Positions 42,632 through 56,946 of a stretch of 64,000 bases of DNA are shown here, piece by piece (position 1 is the stretch's first letter; every line of letters begins with the position of its first letter). The notes beneath the pieces were generated by a model. It made no database searches. It saw only the letters and a program-made list of their open reading frames with translations, and was not told where the DNA came from. Source of the stretch: Eutrigla gurnardus (lineage: Eukaryota; Chordata; Actinopteri; Perciformes; Triglidae); contig CAUPSS010000263.1 of the NCBI GenBank assembly GCA_963514095.1, positions 124,001 through 188,000 of the forward strand, written 5' to 3'. Both the position numbers and the translations under genes were made by a program.

Positions 42632-42671
42632 TCACAGGGAGACAATAAGAGACAGACAGGTAACCAGTCTA
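42632..42671 (+). repeat. A monomer with three adjacent substitutions
   Basis: GACAATAAGAGAC replaces GACATGTAGAGAC: TGT becomes ATA at 42645-42647 with no change in length. Most variant monomers differ from consensus by one base, so three neighbouring changes in a single-copy monomer stand out. It may be one multi-base mutation or a local sequence or consensus error. Confidence 0.85.
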
Positions 42672-44200
42672 TCACAGGGCTGACATGTAGAGACAGACAG
42701 GTAACCAGTCTATCACAGGGAGACATGTAGAGACAGACAGGTAACCAGTCTATCACAGGGAGACATGTACAGACAGACAGGTGACCAGTCTATCACAGGG
42801 CTGACATGTAGAGACAGACAGGTAACCAGTCTATCATAGGGCTGACATGTAGAGACAGACAGGTAACCAGTCTATCACATGGAGACATGTGGAGACAGAC
42901 AGGTAACCAGTCTATCACAGGGAGACATGTAGAGACAGACAGGTAACCAGTCTATCACAGGGAGACATGTAGAGACCGACAGGTAACCAGTCTATCACAG
43001 GGGGACATGTAGAGACAGACAGGTAACCAGTCTATCACAGGGAGACATGTAGAGACAGACAGGTAACCAGTCTATCACAGGGAGACATGTAGAGACAGAC
43101 AGGTAACCAGTCTATCACGGGGCCGACATGTAGAGACAGACAGGTAACCAGTCTATCACAGGGAGACATGTAGAGACAGACAGGTAACCAGTCTATCACA
43201 GGGGGACATGTAGAGACAGACAGTTAACCAGTCTATCACAGGGAGACATGTAGAGACAGACAGGTAACCAGTCTATCACATGGAGACATGTAGAGACAGA
43301 CAGGTAACCAGTCTATCACAGGGGGACATGTAGAGACAGACAGGTTACCAGTCTATCACAGGGAGACATGTAGAGACAGACAGGTAACCAGTCTATCACA
43401 GGGAGACATGGAGAGACAGACAGGTAACCAGTCTATCACAGGGAGACATGTAAAGACAGACAGGTAACCAGTCTATCACAGGGAGACATGTAGAGACAGA
43501 CAGGTGACCAGTCTATCACAGGGAGACATGTAGAGACAGACAGGTAACCAGTCTATCACAGGGGGACATGTAGAGACAGACAGGTAACCAGTCTATCACA
43601 GGGAGACATGTAGAGACAGACAGGTAACCAGTCTATCACAGGGAGACATGTAGAGACCGACAGGTAACCAGTCTTTCACAGGGGGACATGTAGAGACAGA
43701 CAGGTAACCAGTCTATCACAGGGAGACATGTAGAGACAGACAGGTAACCAGTCTATCACAGGGAGACATGTAGAGACAGACAGGTAACCAGTCTATCACG
43801 GGGCCGACATTTAGAGACAGACAGGTAACCAGTCTATCACAGGGAGACATGTAGAGACAGACAGGTAACCAGTCTATCACAGGGCTGACATGTAGAGACA
43901 GACAGGTAACCAGTCTATCACAGGGAGACATGTAGAGACAGACAGGTAACCAGTCTATCACAGGGAGACATGTAGAGACAGACAGGTAACCAGTCTATCA
44001 CAGGGCTGACATGTAGAGACAGACAGGCAACCAGTCTATCACAGGGCTGACATGTAGAGACAGACAGGTAACCAGTCTATCACAGGGCCGACATGTAGAG
44101 ACAGACAGGTAACCAGTCTATCACAGGGAGACATGTAGAGACAGACAGGTAACCAGTCTATCACAGGGAGACATGTAGAGACAGACAGGTAACCAGTCTA

Positions 44201-45852
44201 TCATGGGGCCGACATGTAGAGACAGACAGGTAACCAGTCTATCACAGGGAGACATGTAGAGACAGACAGGTAACCAGTCTATCACAGGGGGACATGTAGA
44301 GACAGACAGGTAACCAGTCTATCACAGGGAGACATGTAGAGACAGACAGGTAACCAGTCTATCACAGGGAGACATGTAGAGACAGACAGGTAACCAGTTT
44401 ATCACAGGGGGACATGTAGAGACAGACAGGTAACCAGTCTATCACAGGGAGACATGTAGAGACAGACAGGTAACCAGTCTATCACAGGGAGACATGTAGA
44501 GACAGACAGGTAACCAGTCTATCACAGGGAGACATGTAAAGACAGACAGGTAACCAGTCTATCACAGGGAGACATGTAGAGACAGACAGGTGACCAGTCT
44601 ATCACAGGGAGACATGTAGAGACAGACAGGTAACCAGTCTATCACAGGGAGACATGTAGAGACAGACAGGTAACCAGTCTATCACAGGGCTGACATGTAG
44701 AGACAGACAGGTAACCAGTCTATCACAGGGAGACATGTAGAGACAGACAGGTAACCAGTCTATCACAGGGAGACATGTACAGACAGACAGGTAACCAGTC
44801 TATCACAGGGCTGACATGTAGAGACAGACAGGTAACCAGTCTATCACAGGGGGACATGTAGAGACAGACAGGTAACCAGTCTATCACAGGGAGACATGTA
44901 GAGACAGACAGGTAACCAGTCTATCACAGGGAGACATGTAGAGACAGACAGGTAACCAGTCTATCACAGGGAGACATGTAAAGACAGACAGGTAACCAGT
45001 CTATCACAGGGAGACATGTAGAGACAGACAGGTGACCAGTCTATCACAGGGAGACATGTAGAGACAGACAGGTAACCAGTCTATCACAGGGAGACATGTA
45101 GAGACAGACAGGTAACCAGTCTATCACAGGGAGACATGTACAGACAGACAGGTAACCAGTCTATCACAGGGCTGACATGTAGAGACAGACAGGTAACCTG
45201 TCTATCACAGGGCTGACATGTAGAGACAGACAGGTAACCAGTCTATCATAGGGCTGACATGTAGAGACAGACAGGTAACCAGTCTATCACATGGAGACAT
45301 GTGGAGACAGACAGGTAACCAGTCTATCACAGGGAGACATGTAGAGACAGACAGGTAACCAGTCTATCACAGGGAGACATGTAGAGACCGACAGGTAACC
45401 AGTCTATCACAGGGGGACATGTAGAGACAGACAGGTAACCAGTCTATCACAGGGCTGACATGTAGAGACAGACAGGTAACCAGTCTATCATAGGGCTGAC
45501 ATGTAGAGACAGACAGGTGACCAGTCTATCACAGGGCTGACATGTAGAGACAGACAGGTAACCAGTCTATCACAGGGAGACATGTAGAGACAGACAGGTA
45601 ACCAGTCTATCACAGGGAGACATGTAGAGACAGACAGGTAACCAGTCTATCACAGGGCTGACATGTAGAGACAGACAGGCAACCAGTCTATCACAGGGCT
45701 GACATGTAGAGACAGACAGGTAACCAGTCTATCACAGGGCCGACATGTAGAGACAGACAGGTAACCAGTCTATCACAGGGAGACATGTAGAGACAGACAG
45801 GTAACCAGTCTATCACAGGGAGACATGTAGAGACAGACAGGTAACCAGTCTA
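44201..45852 (+). repeat. Second full-length 1,652-bp HOR period (phased from M)
   Basis: Starting from the M monomer at 44201, the order M A G A A G A A K AV A A C A S C G A A K AV A A S C C T W A P G C TV C A A CN C X A A runs to the next M monomer at 45853. This is a circular permutation of the unit at 21640-23291 with the same 1,652-bp length. Private changes seen are AGTTTATC near 44397 and CCTGTC near 45198. The W monomer lies at 45287. Two copies 22 kb apart with the same 41-step order are the main support for calling this a higher-order repeat. Confidence 0.88.
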
Positions 45853-48147
45853 TCATGGGGCCGACATGTAGAGACAGACAGGTAACCAGTCTATCACAGG
45901 GAGACATGTAGAGACAGACAGGTAACCAGTCTATCACAGGGGGACATGTAGAGACAGACAGGTAACCAGTCTATCACAGGGAGACATGTAGAGACAGACA
46001 GGTAACCAGTCTATCACAGGGAGACATGTAGAGACAGACAGGTAACCAGTCTATCACAGGGGGACATGTAGAGACAGACAGGTAACCAGTCTATCACAGG
46101 GAGACATGTAGAGACAGACAGGTAACCAGTCTATCACAGGGAGACATGTAGAGACAGACAGGTAACCAGTCTATCACAGGGAGACATGTAAAGACAGACA
46201 GGTAACCAGTCTATCACAGGGAGACATGTAGAGACAGACAGGTGACCAGTCTATCACAGGGAGACATGTAGAGACAGACAGGTAACCAGTCTATCACAGG
46301 GAGACATGTAGAGACAGACAGGTAACCAGTCTATCACAGGGCTGACATGTAGAGACAGACAGGTAACCAGTCTATCACAGGGAGACATGTAGAGACAGAC
46401 AGGTAACCAGTCTATCACAGGGAGACATGTACAGACAGACAGGTAACCAGTCTATCACAGGGCTGACATGTAGAGACAGACAGGTAACCAGTCTATCACA
46501 GGGCTGACATGTAGAGACAGACAGGTAACCAGTCTATCACAGGGAGACATGTAGAGACAGACAGGTAACCAGTCTATCACAGGGAGACATGTACAGACAG
46601 ACAGGTAACCAGTCTATCACAGGGCTGACATGTAGAGACAGACAGGTAACCAGTCTATCACAGGGGGACATGTAGAGACAGACAGGTAACCAGTCTATCA
46701 CAGGGAGACATGTAGAGACAGACAGGTAACCAGTCTATCACAGGGAGACATGTAGAGACAGACAGGTAACCAGTCTATCACAGGGAGACATGTAAAGACA
46801 GACAGGTAACCAGTCTATCACAGGGAGACATGTAGAGACAGACAGGTAACCAGTCTATCACAGGGAGACATGTAGAGACAGACAGGTAACCAGTCTATCA
46901 CAGGGAGACATGTAGAGACAGACAGGTAACCAGTATATCACAGGGAGACATGTAGAGACAGACAGGTAACCAGTCTATCACAGGGAGACATGTAGAGACA
47001 GACAGGTAACCAGTCTATCACAGGGGGACATGTAGAGACAGACAGGTAACCAGTCTATCACAGGGAGACATGTAGAGACAGACAGGTAACCAGTCTATCA
47101 CAGGGAGACATGTAGAGACAGACAGGTAACCAGTCTATCACAGGGCTGACATGTAGAGACAGACAGGTAACCAGTCTATCACAGGGAGACATGTAGAGAC
47201 AGATAGGTAACCAGTCTATCACAGGGAGACATGTACAGACAGACAGGTAACCAGTCTATCACAGGGCTGACATGTAGAGACAGACAGGTAACCAGTCTAT
47301 CACAGGGCTGACATGTAGAGACAGACAGGTAACCAGTCTATCACAGGGAGACATGTAGAGACAGACAGGTAACCAGTCTATCACAGGGAGACATGTACAG
47401 ACAGACAGGTAACCAGTCTATCACAGGGCTGACATGTAGAGACAGACAGGTAACCAGTCTATCACAGGGGGACTTGTAGAGACAGACAGGTAACCAGTCT
47501 ATCACAGGGAGACATGTAGAGACAGACAGGTAACCAGTCTATCACAGGGAGACATGTAGAGACAGACAGGTAACCAGTCTATCACAGGGAGACATGTAAA
47601 GACAGACAGGTAACCAGTCTATCACAGGGAGACATGTAGAGACAGACAGGTAACCAGTCTATCACAGGGAGACATGTACAGACAGACAGGTAACCAGTCT
47701 ATCACAGGGCTGACATGTAGAGACAGACAGGTAACCAGTCTATCACAGGGCTGACATGTAGAGACAGACAGGTAACCAGTCTATCATAGGGCTGACATGT
47801 AGAGACAGACAGGTAACCAGTCTATCACATGGAGACATGTGGAGACAGACAGGTAACCAGTCTATCACAGGGAGACATGTAGAGACAGACAGGTAACCAG
47901 TCTATCACAGGGAGACATGTAGAGACCGACAGGTAACCAGTCTATCACAGGGGGACATGTAGAGACAGACAGGTAACCAGTCTATCACAGGGCTGACATG
48001 TAGAGACAGACAGGTAACCAGTCTATCATAGGGCTGACATGTAGAGACAGACAGGTGACCAGTCTATCACAGGGCTGACATGTAGAGACAGACAGGTAAC
48101 CAGTCTATCACAGGGAGACATGTAGAGACAGACAGGTAACCAGTCTA

Positions 48148-49962
48148 TCACAGGGCTGACATGTAGAGACAGACAGGCAACCAGTCTATCACAGGGCTGA
48201 CATGTAGAGACAGACAGGTAACCAGTCTATCACAGGGCCGACATGTAGAGACAGACAGGTAACCAGTCTATCACAGGGAGACATGTAGAGACAGACAGGT
48301 AACCAGTCTATCACAGGGAGACATGTAGAGACAGACAGGTAACCAGTCTATCATGGGGCCGACATGTAGAGACAGACAGGTAACCAGTCTATCACAGGGA
48401 GACATGTAGAGACAGACAGGTAACCAGTCTATCACAGGGGGACATGTAGAGACAGACAGGTAACCAGTCTATCACAGGGAGACATGTAGAGACAGACAGG
48501 TAACCAGTCTATCACAGGGAGACATGTAGAGACAGACAGGTAACCAGTCTATCACAGGGGGACATGTAGAGACAGACAGGTAACCAGTCTATCACAGGGA
48601 GACATGTAGAGACAGACAGGTAACCAGTCTATCACAGGGAGACATGTAGAGACAGACAGGTAACCAGTCTATCACAGGGAGACATGTAAAGACAGACAGG
48701 TAACCAGTCTATCACAGGGAGACATGTAGAGACAGACAGGTGACCAGTCTATCACAGGGAGACATGTAGAGACAGACAGGTAACCAGTCTATCACAGGGA
48801 GACATGTAGAGACAGACAGGTAACCAGTCTATCACAGGGCTGACATGTAGAGACAGACAGGTAACCAGTCTATCACAGGGAGACATGTAGAGACAGACAG
48901 GTAACCAGTCTATCACAGGGAGACATGTACAGACAGACAGGTAACCAGTCTATCACAGGGCTGACATGTAGAGACAGACAGGTAACCAGTCTATCACAGG
49001 GCTGACATGTAGAGACAGACAGGTAACCAGTCTATCACAGGGAGACATGTAGAGACAGACAGGTAACCAGTCTATCACAGGGGGACATGTAGAGACAGAC
49101 AGGTAACCAGTCTATCACAGGGAGACATGTAGAGACAGACAGGTAACCAGTCTATCACAGGGAGACATGTACAGACAGACAGGTAACCAGTCTATCACAG
49201 GGCTGACATGTAGAGACAGACAGGTAACCAGTCTATCACAGGGCTGACATGTAGAGACAGACAGGTAACCAGTCTATCATAGGGCTGACATGTAGAGACA
49301 GACAGGTAACCAGTCTATCACATGGAGACATGTGGAGACAGACAGGTAACCAGTCTATCACAGGGAGACATGTAGAGACAGACAGGTAACCAGTCTATCA
49401 CAGGGAGACATGTAGAGACCGACAGGTAACCAGTCTATCACAGGGGGACATGTAGAGACAGACAGGTAACCAGTCTATCACAGGGCTGACATGTAGAGAC
49501 AGACAGGTAACCAGTCTATCATAGGGCTGACATGTAGAGACAGACAGGTGACCAGTCTATCACAGGGAGACATGTAGAGACAGACAGGTGACCAGTCTAT
49601 CACAGGGAGACATGTAGAGACAGACAGGTAACCAGTCTATCACAGGGAGACATGTAGAGACAGACAGGTAACCAGTCTATCACAGGGGGACATGTAGAGA
49701 CAGACAGGTAACCAGTCTATCACAGGGAGACATGTAGAGACAGACAGGTAACCAGTCTATCACAGGGAGACATGTAGAGACAGACAGGTAACCAGTCTAT
49801 CACGGGGCCGACATGTAGAGACAGACAGGTAACCAGTCTATCACAGGGAGACATGTAGAGACAGACAGGCAACCAGTCTATCACAGGGCTGACATGTAGA
49901 GACAGACAGGTAACCAGTCTATCACAGGGCCGACATGTAGAGACAGACAGGTAACCAGTCTA
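48148..49962 (+). repeat. First 1,815-bp copy of a perfect-looking tandem pair
   Basis: CN 48148/49963, M 48351/50166, K 48672/50487 and W 49318/51133 are all 1,815 bp apart. The order is CN C X A A M A G A A G A A K AV A A C A S C C A G A S C C T W A P G C TV AV A A G A A, a TCACGGGG monomer, AN C X: 45 monomers, 15 of them 41 bp. Two GGTGACC monomers in a row (TV AV) make it recognisable. The second copy follows with no spacer. I noticed no base difference between copies by eye. Confidence 0.87.
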
Positions 49963-51777
49963 TCACAGGGCTGACATGTAGAGACAGACAGGCAACCAGT
50001 CTATCACAGGGCTGACATGTAGAGACAGACAGGTAACCAGTCTATCACAGGGCCGACATGTAGAGACAGACAGGTAACCAGTCTATCACAGGGAGACATG
50101 TAGAGACAGACAGGTAACCAGTCTATCACAGGGAGACATGTAGAGACAGACAGGTAACCAGTCTATCATGGGGCCGACATGTAGAGACAGACAGGTAACC
50201 AGTCTATCACAGGGAGACATGTAGAGACAGACAGGTAACCAGTCTATCACAGGGGGACATGTAGAGACAGACAGGTAACCAGTCTATCACAGGGAGACAT
50301 GTAGAGACAGACAGGTAACCAGTCTATCACAGGGAGACATGTAGAGACAGACAGGTAACCAGTCTATCACAGGGGGACATGTAGAGACAGACAGGTAACC
50401 AGTCTATCACAGGGAGACATGTAGAGACAGACAGGTAACCAGTCTATCACAGGGAGACATGTAGAGACAGACAGGTAACCAGTCTATCACAGGGAGACAT
50501 GTAAAGACAGACAGGTAACCAGTCTATCACAGGGAGACATGTAGAGACAGACAGGTGACCAGTCTATCACAGGGAGACATGTAGAGACAGACAGGTAACC
50601 AGTCTATCACAGGGAGACATGTAGAGACAGACAGGTAACCAGTCTATCACAGGGCTGACATGTAGAGACAGACAGGTAACCAGTCTATCACAGGGAGACA
50701 TGTAGAGACAGACAGGTAACCAGTCTATCACAGGGAGACATGTACAGACAGACAGGTAACCAGTCTATCACAGGGCTGACATGTAGAGACAGACAGGTAA
50801 CCAGTCTATCACAGGGCTGACATGTAGAGACAGACAGGTAACCAGTCTATCACAGGGAGACATGTAGAGACAGACAGGTAACCAGTCTATCACAGGGGGA
50901 CATGTAGAGACAGACAGGTAACCAGTCTATCACAGGGAGACATGTAGAGACAGACAGGTAACCAGTCTATCACAGGGAGACATGTACAGACAGACAGGTA
51001 ACCAGTCTATCACAGGGCTGACATGTAGAGACAGACAGGTAACCAGTCTATCACAGGGCTGACATGTAGAGACAGACAGGTAACCAGTCTATCATAGGGC
51101 TGACATGTAGAGACAGACAGGTAACCAGTCTATCACATGGAGACATGTGGAGACAGACAGGTAACCAGTCTATCACAGGGAGACATGTAGAGACAGACAG
51201 GTAACCAGTCTATCACAGGGAGACATGTAGAGACCGACAGGTAACCAGTCTATCACAGGGGGACATGTAGAGACAGACAGGTAACCAGTCTATCACAGGG
51301 CTGACATGTAGAGACAGACAGGTAACCAGTCTATCATAGGGCTGACATGTAGAGACAGACAGGTGACCAGTCTATCACAGGGAGACATGTAGAGACAGAC
51401 AGGTGACCAGTCTATCACAGGGAGACATGTAGAGACAGACAGGTAACCAGTCTATCACAGGGAGACATGTAGAGACAGACAGGTAACCAGTCTATCACAG
51501 GGGGACATGTAGAGACAGACAGGTAACCAGTCTATCACAGGGAGACATGTAGAGACAGACAGGTAACCAGTCTATCACAGGGAGACATGTAGAGACAGAC
51601 AGGTAACCAGTCTATCACGGGGCCGACATGTAGAGACAGACAGGTAACCAGTCTATCACAGGGAGACATGTAGAGACAGACAGGCAACCAGTCTATCACA
51701 GGGCTGACATGTAGAGACAGACAGGTAACCAGTCTATCACAGGGCCGACATGTAGAGACAGACAGGTAACCAGTCTA
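49963..51777 (+). repeat. Second 1,815-bp copy of the tandem pair
   Basis: Same 45-monomer order as 48148-49962. It ends at X, after which the right flank goes to A A M with two private monomers (GTAGACAC near 51955 and GAGATAGAC near 52080), while the first copy's X is followed by this copy's CN. The last part, from the TCACGGGG monomer at 51615, also matches 60950 onward at an offset of 9,335 bp, through the private GTAGACAC and GAGATAGAC monomers to about 52459. Confidence 0.87.
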
Positions 51778-54700
51778 TCACAGGGAGACATGTAGAGACA
51801 GACAGGTAACCAGTCTATCACAGGGAGACATGTAGAGACAGACAGGTAACCAGTCTATCATGGGGCCGACATGTAGAGACAGACAGGTAACCAGTCTATC
51901 ACAGGGAGACATGTAGAGACAGACAGGTAACCAGTCTATCACAGGGGGACATGTAGACACAGACAGGTAACCAGTCTATCACAGGGAGACATGTAGAGAC
52001 AGACAGGTAACCAGTCTATCACAGGGAGACATGTAGAGACAGACAGGTAACCAGTCTATCACAGGGGGACATGTAGAGATAGACAGGTAACCAGTCTATC
52101 ACAGGGAGACATGTAGAGACAGACAGGTAACCAGTCTATCACAGGGAGACATGTAGAGACAGACAGGTAACCAGTCTATCACAGGGAGACATGTAAAGAC
52201 AGACAGGTAACCAGTCTATCACAGGGAGACATGTAGAGACAGACAGGTGACCAGTCTATCACAGGGAGACATGTAGAGACAGACAGGTAACCAGTCTATC
52301 ACAGGGAGACATGTAGAGACAGACAGGTAACCAGTCTATCACAGGGCTGACATGTAGAGACAGACAGGTAACCAGTCTATCACAGGGAGACATGTAGAGA
52401 CAGACAGGTAACCAGTCTATCACAGGGAGACATGTACAGACAGACAGGTAACCAGTCTATCACAGGGCTGACATGTAGAGACAGCAAGTAACCAGTCTAT
52501 CACAGGGCTGACATGTAGAGACAGACAGGTAACCAGTCTATCACAGGGAGACATGTAGAGACAGACAGGTAACCATTCTATCACAGGGAGACATGTAGAG
52601 AGAGACAGGTAACCAGTCTATCACAGGGAGACATGTAAAGACAGACAGGTAACCAGTCTATCACAGGGAGACATGTAGAGACAGACAGGTGACCAGTCTA
52701 TCACAGGGAGACATGTAGAGACAGACAGGTAACCAGTCTATCACAGGGAGACATGTAGAGACAGACAGGTAACCAGTCTATCACAGGGAGACATGTACAG
52801 ACAGACAGGTAACCAGTCTATCACAGGGCTGACATGTAGAGACAGACAGGTAACCAGTCTATCACAGGGCTGACATGTAGAGACAGACAGGTAACCAGTC
52901 TATCTTAGGGCTGACATGTAGAGACAGACAGGTAACCAGTCTATCACATGGAGACATGTGGAGACAGACAGGTAACCAGTCTATCACAGGGAGACATGTA
53001 GAGACAGACAGGTAACCAGTCTATCACAGGGAGACATGTAGAGACCGACAGGTAACCAGTCTATCACAGGGGGACATGTAGAGACAGACAGGTAACCAGT
53101 CTATCACAGGGAGACATGTAGAGACAGACAGGTAACCAGTCTATCACAGGGGGACATGTAGAGACAGACAGGTAACCAGTCTATCACAGGGAGACATGTA
53201 GAGACAGACAGGTAACCAGTCTATCACAGGGAGACATGTAGAGACAGACAGGTAACCAGTCTATCACAGGGAGACATGTAAAGACAGACAGGTAACCAGT
53301 CTATCACAGGGAGACATGTAGAGACAGACAGGTGACCAGTCTATCACAGGGAGACATGTAGAGACAGACAGGTAACCAGTCTATCACAGGGAGACATGTA
53401 GAGACAGACAGGTAACCAGTCTATCACAGGGAGACATGTACAGACAGACAGGTAACCAGTCTATCACAGGGCTGACATGTAGAGACAGACAGGTAACCAG
53501 TCTATCACAGGGCTGACATGTAGAGACAGACAGGTAACCAGTCTATCATAGGGCTGACATGTAGAGACAGACAGGTAACCAGTCTATCACATGGAGACAT
53601 GTGGAGACAGACAGGTAACCAGTCTATCACAGGGAGACATGTAGAGACAGACAGGTAACCAGTCTATCACAGGGAGACATGTAGAGACCGACAGGTAACC
53701 AGTCTATCACAGGGGGACATGTAGAGACAGACAGGTAACCAGTCTATCACAGGGAGACATGTAGAGACAGACAGGTAACCAGTCTATCACAGGGAGACAT
53801 GTAGAGACAGACAGGTAACCAGTCTATCACGGGGCCGACATGTAGAGACAGACAGGTAACCAGTCTATCACAGGGAGACATGTAGAGACAGACAGGTAAC
53901 CAGTCTATCACAGGGGGACATGTAGAGACAGACAGTTAACCAGTCTATCACAGGGAGACATGTTGAGACAGAAAGGCAACCAGTCTATCACATGGAGACA
54001 TGTAGAGACAGACAGGTAACCAGTCTATCACAGGGGGACATGTAGAGACAGACAGGTAACCAGTCTATCACAGGGAGACATGTAGAGACAGACAGGTAAC
54101 CAGTCTATCACAGGGAGACATGTAGAGACAGACAGGTAACCAGTCTATCACAGGGGGACATGTAGAGACAGACAGTTAACCAGTCTATCACAGGGAGACA
54201 TGTAGAGACAGACAGGTAACCAGTCTATCACATGGAGACATGTAGAGACAGACAGGTAACCAGTCTATCACAGGGGGACATGTAGAGACAGACAGGTAAC
54301 CAGTCTATCACAGGGAGACATGTAGAGACAGACAGGTAACCAGTCTATCACAGGGAGACATGGAGAGACAGACAGGTAACCAGTCTATCACAGGGAGACA
54401 TGTAAAGACAGACAGGTAACCAGTCTATCACAGGGAGACATGTAGAGACAGACAGGTGACCAGTCTATCACAGGGAGACATGTAGAGACAGACAGGTAAC
54501 CAGTCTATCACAGGGGGACATGTAGAGACAGACAGGTAACCAGTCTATCACAGGGAGACATGTAGAGACAGACAGGTAACCAGTCTATCAAAGGGAGACA
54601 TGTAGAGACCGACAGGTAACCAGTCTTTCACAGGGGGACATGTAGAGACAGACAGGTAACCAGTCTATCACAGGGAGACATGTAGAGACAGACAGGTAAC

Positions 54701-55430
54701 CAGTCTATCACAGGGAGACATGTAGAGACAGACAGGTAACCAGTCTATCACGGGGCCGACATTTAGAGACAGACAGGTAACCAGTCTATCACAGGGAGAC
54801 ATGTAGAGACAGACAGGTAACCAGTCTATCACAGGGAGACATGTAGAGACAGACAGGTAACCAGTCTATCACAGGGAGACATGTAGAGACAGACAGGTAA
54901 CCAGTCTATCACAGGGGGACATGTAGAGACAGACAGGTAACCAGTCTATCACAGGGAGACATGTAGAGACAGACAGGTAACCAGTCTATCACAGGGAGAC
55001 ATGTAGAGACAGACAGGTAACCAGTCTATCACAGGGAGACATGTAAAGACAGACAGGTAACCAGTCTATCACAGGGAGACATGTAGAGACAGACAGGTAA
55101 CCAGTCTATCACAGGGAGACATGTAGAGACAGACAGGTAACCAGTCTATCACAGGGAGACATGTAGAGACAGACAGGTAACCAGTCTATCACAGGGCTGA
55201 CATGTTGAGACAGACAGGTAACCAGTCTATCACAGGGAGACATGTAGAGACAGACAGGTAACCAGTCTATCACAGGGAGACATGTACAGACAGACAGGTA
55301 ACCAGTCTATCACAGGGCTGACATGTAGAGACAGACAGGTAACCAGTCTATCACAGGGAGACATGGAGAGACAGACAGGTAACCAGTCTATCACAGGGAG
55401 ACATGTAAAGACAGACAGGTAACCAGTCTA
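51778..55430 (+). repeat. Mixed satellite leading into the right U family
   Basis: Satellite only. It follows X A A M A G A A G A A K AV A A C A S, then a 40-bp C monomer with AGCAAGTAACC at 52460-52499 and several monomers with private changes (CATTCTATC near 52574, GAGAGAGAC near 52597, TATCTTAGGG near 52902). W monomers lie near 52943 and 53588. An internal six-monomer repeat of about 240 bp containing AGTTAACC and a CATGG-type A monomer sits at about 53900-54360. U is at 54628, followed by a full-length A. No gene was seen. Confidence 0.8.
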
Positions 55431-55470
55431 TCACAGGGAGACATGTAGAGACAGACAGGTGACCAGTCTA

Positions 55471-55496
55471 TCACAGGGAGACAGGTAACCAGTCTA
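55471..55496 (+). repeat. 26-bp monomer (14-bp internal deletion), first of two
   Basis: TCACAGGGAGACAGGTAACC is followed directly by AGTCTA. The bases between the first GAC and the later GACAGG are missing, so the deletion ends share GACA. The only other copy is at 60442-60467, exactly 4,971 bp away, the same offset as the U monomers that follow them. It dates the 4,971-bp duplication as later than the deletion. Confidence 0.93.
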
Positions 55497-55576
55497 TCAC
55501 AGGGAGACATGTAGAGACAGACAGGTAACCAGTCTATCACAGGGAGACATGTAGAGACCGACAGGTAACCAGTCTT

Positions 55577-56946
55577 TCACAGGGGGACATGTAGAGACAG
55601 ACAGGTAACCAGTCTATCACAGGGAGACATGTAGAGACAGACAGGTAACCAGTCTATCACAGGGAGACATGTAGAGACAGACAGGTAACCAGTCTATCAC
55701 GGGGCCGACATTTAGAGACAGACAGGTAACCAGTCTATCACAGGGAGACATGTAGAGACAGACAGGTAACCAGTCTATCACAGGGCTGACATGTAGAGAC
55801 AGACAGGTAACCAGTCTATCACAGGGAGACATGTAGAGACAGACAGGTAACCAGTCTATCACAGGGGGACATGTAGAGACAGACAGGTAACCAGTCTATC
55901 ACAGGGAGACATGTAGAGACAGACAGGTAACCAGTCTATCACAGGGAGACATGTAGAGACAGACAGGTAACCAGTCTATCACGGGGCCGACATGTAGAGA
56001 CAGACAGGTAACCAGTCTATCACAGGGAGACATGTAGAGACAGACAGGCAACCAGTCTATCACAGGGCTGACATGTAGAGACAGACAGGTAACCAGTCTA
56101 TCACAGGGCCGACATGTAGAGACAGACAGGTAACCAGTCTATCACAGGGAGACATGTAGAGACAGACAGGTAACCAGTCTATCACAGGGAGACATGTAGA
56201 GACAGACAGGTAACCAGTCTATCACAGGGAGACATGTAGAGACCGACAGGTAACCAGTCTTTCACAGGGGGACATGTAGAGACAGACAGGTAACCAGTCT
56301 ATCACAGGGAGACATGTAGAGACAGACAGGTAACCAGTCTATCACAGGGAGACATGTAGAGACAGACAGGTAACCAGTCTATCACGGGGCCGACATTTAG
56401 AGACAGACAGGTAACCAGTCTATCACAGGGAGACATGTAGAGACAGACAGGTAACCAGTCTATCACAGGGCTGACATGTAGAGACAGACAGGTAACCAGT
56501 CTATCACAGGGAGACATGTAGAGACAGACAGGTAACCAGTCTATCACAGGGGGACATGTAGAGACAGACAGGTAACCAGTCTATCACAGGGAGACATGTA
56601 GAGACAGACAGGTAACCAGTCTATCACAGGGAGACATGTAGAGACAGACAGGTAACCAGTCTATCACGGGACCGACATGTAGAGACAGACAGGTAACCAG
56701 TCTATCACAGGGAGACATGTAGAGACAGACAGGCAACCAGTCTATCACAGGGCTGACATGTAGAGACAGACAGGTAACCAGTCTATCACAGGGCCGACAT
56801 GTAGAGACAGACAGGTAACCAGTCTATCACAGGGAGACATGTAGAGACAGACAGGTAACCAGTCTATCACAGGGAGACATGTAGAGACAGACAGGTAACC
56901 AGTCTATCATGGGGCCGACATGTAGAGACAGACAGGTAACCAGTCT
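55577..56946 (+). repeat. 685-bp tandem duplication (17 monomers) starting at U
   Basis: The order U A A (ACATTT monomer) A C A G A A (TCACGGGG monomer) AN C X A A P is present from 55577 and again from 56262. The offset is 685 bp for the U monomers and for the A monomers after them. The second copy has ACGGGACCGAC near 56667 where the first has ACGGGGCCGAC. The second copy continues from X A A into M, the first into P U. The single-copy equivalent is at 60548, which shares the left flank of the first copy and the right flank of the second, as expected if the duplication arose from a single-copy ancestor. Confidence 0.85.

Larger units (their letters stand above)
41825..48147 (+). repeat. T-type HOR domain with one U block
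   Basis: Satellite only. W monomers lie at 41825, 42875, 45287 and 47825. A U monomer at 43676 is followed by a full 40-bp A, not by the 39-bp form found further left, and then by the ACATTT monomer near 43797. This U block, 43.1-44.7 kb, matches 62.4-64.0 kb at an offset of 19,243 bp. From 46440 to 47760 short runs such as 'S C C A S C G A A K' are repeated, consistent with local slippage of HOR pieces. No gene was seen. Confidence 0.82.
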
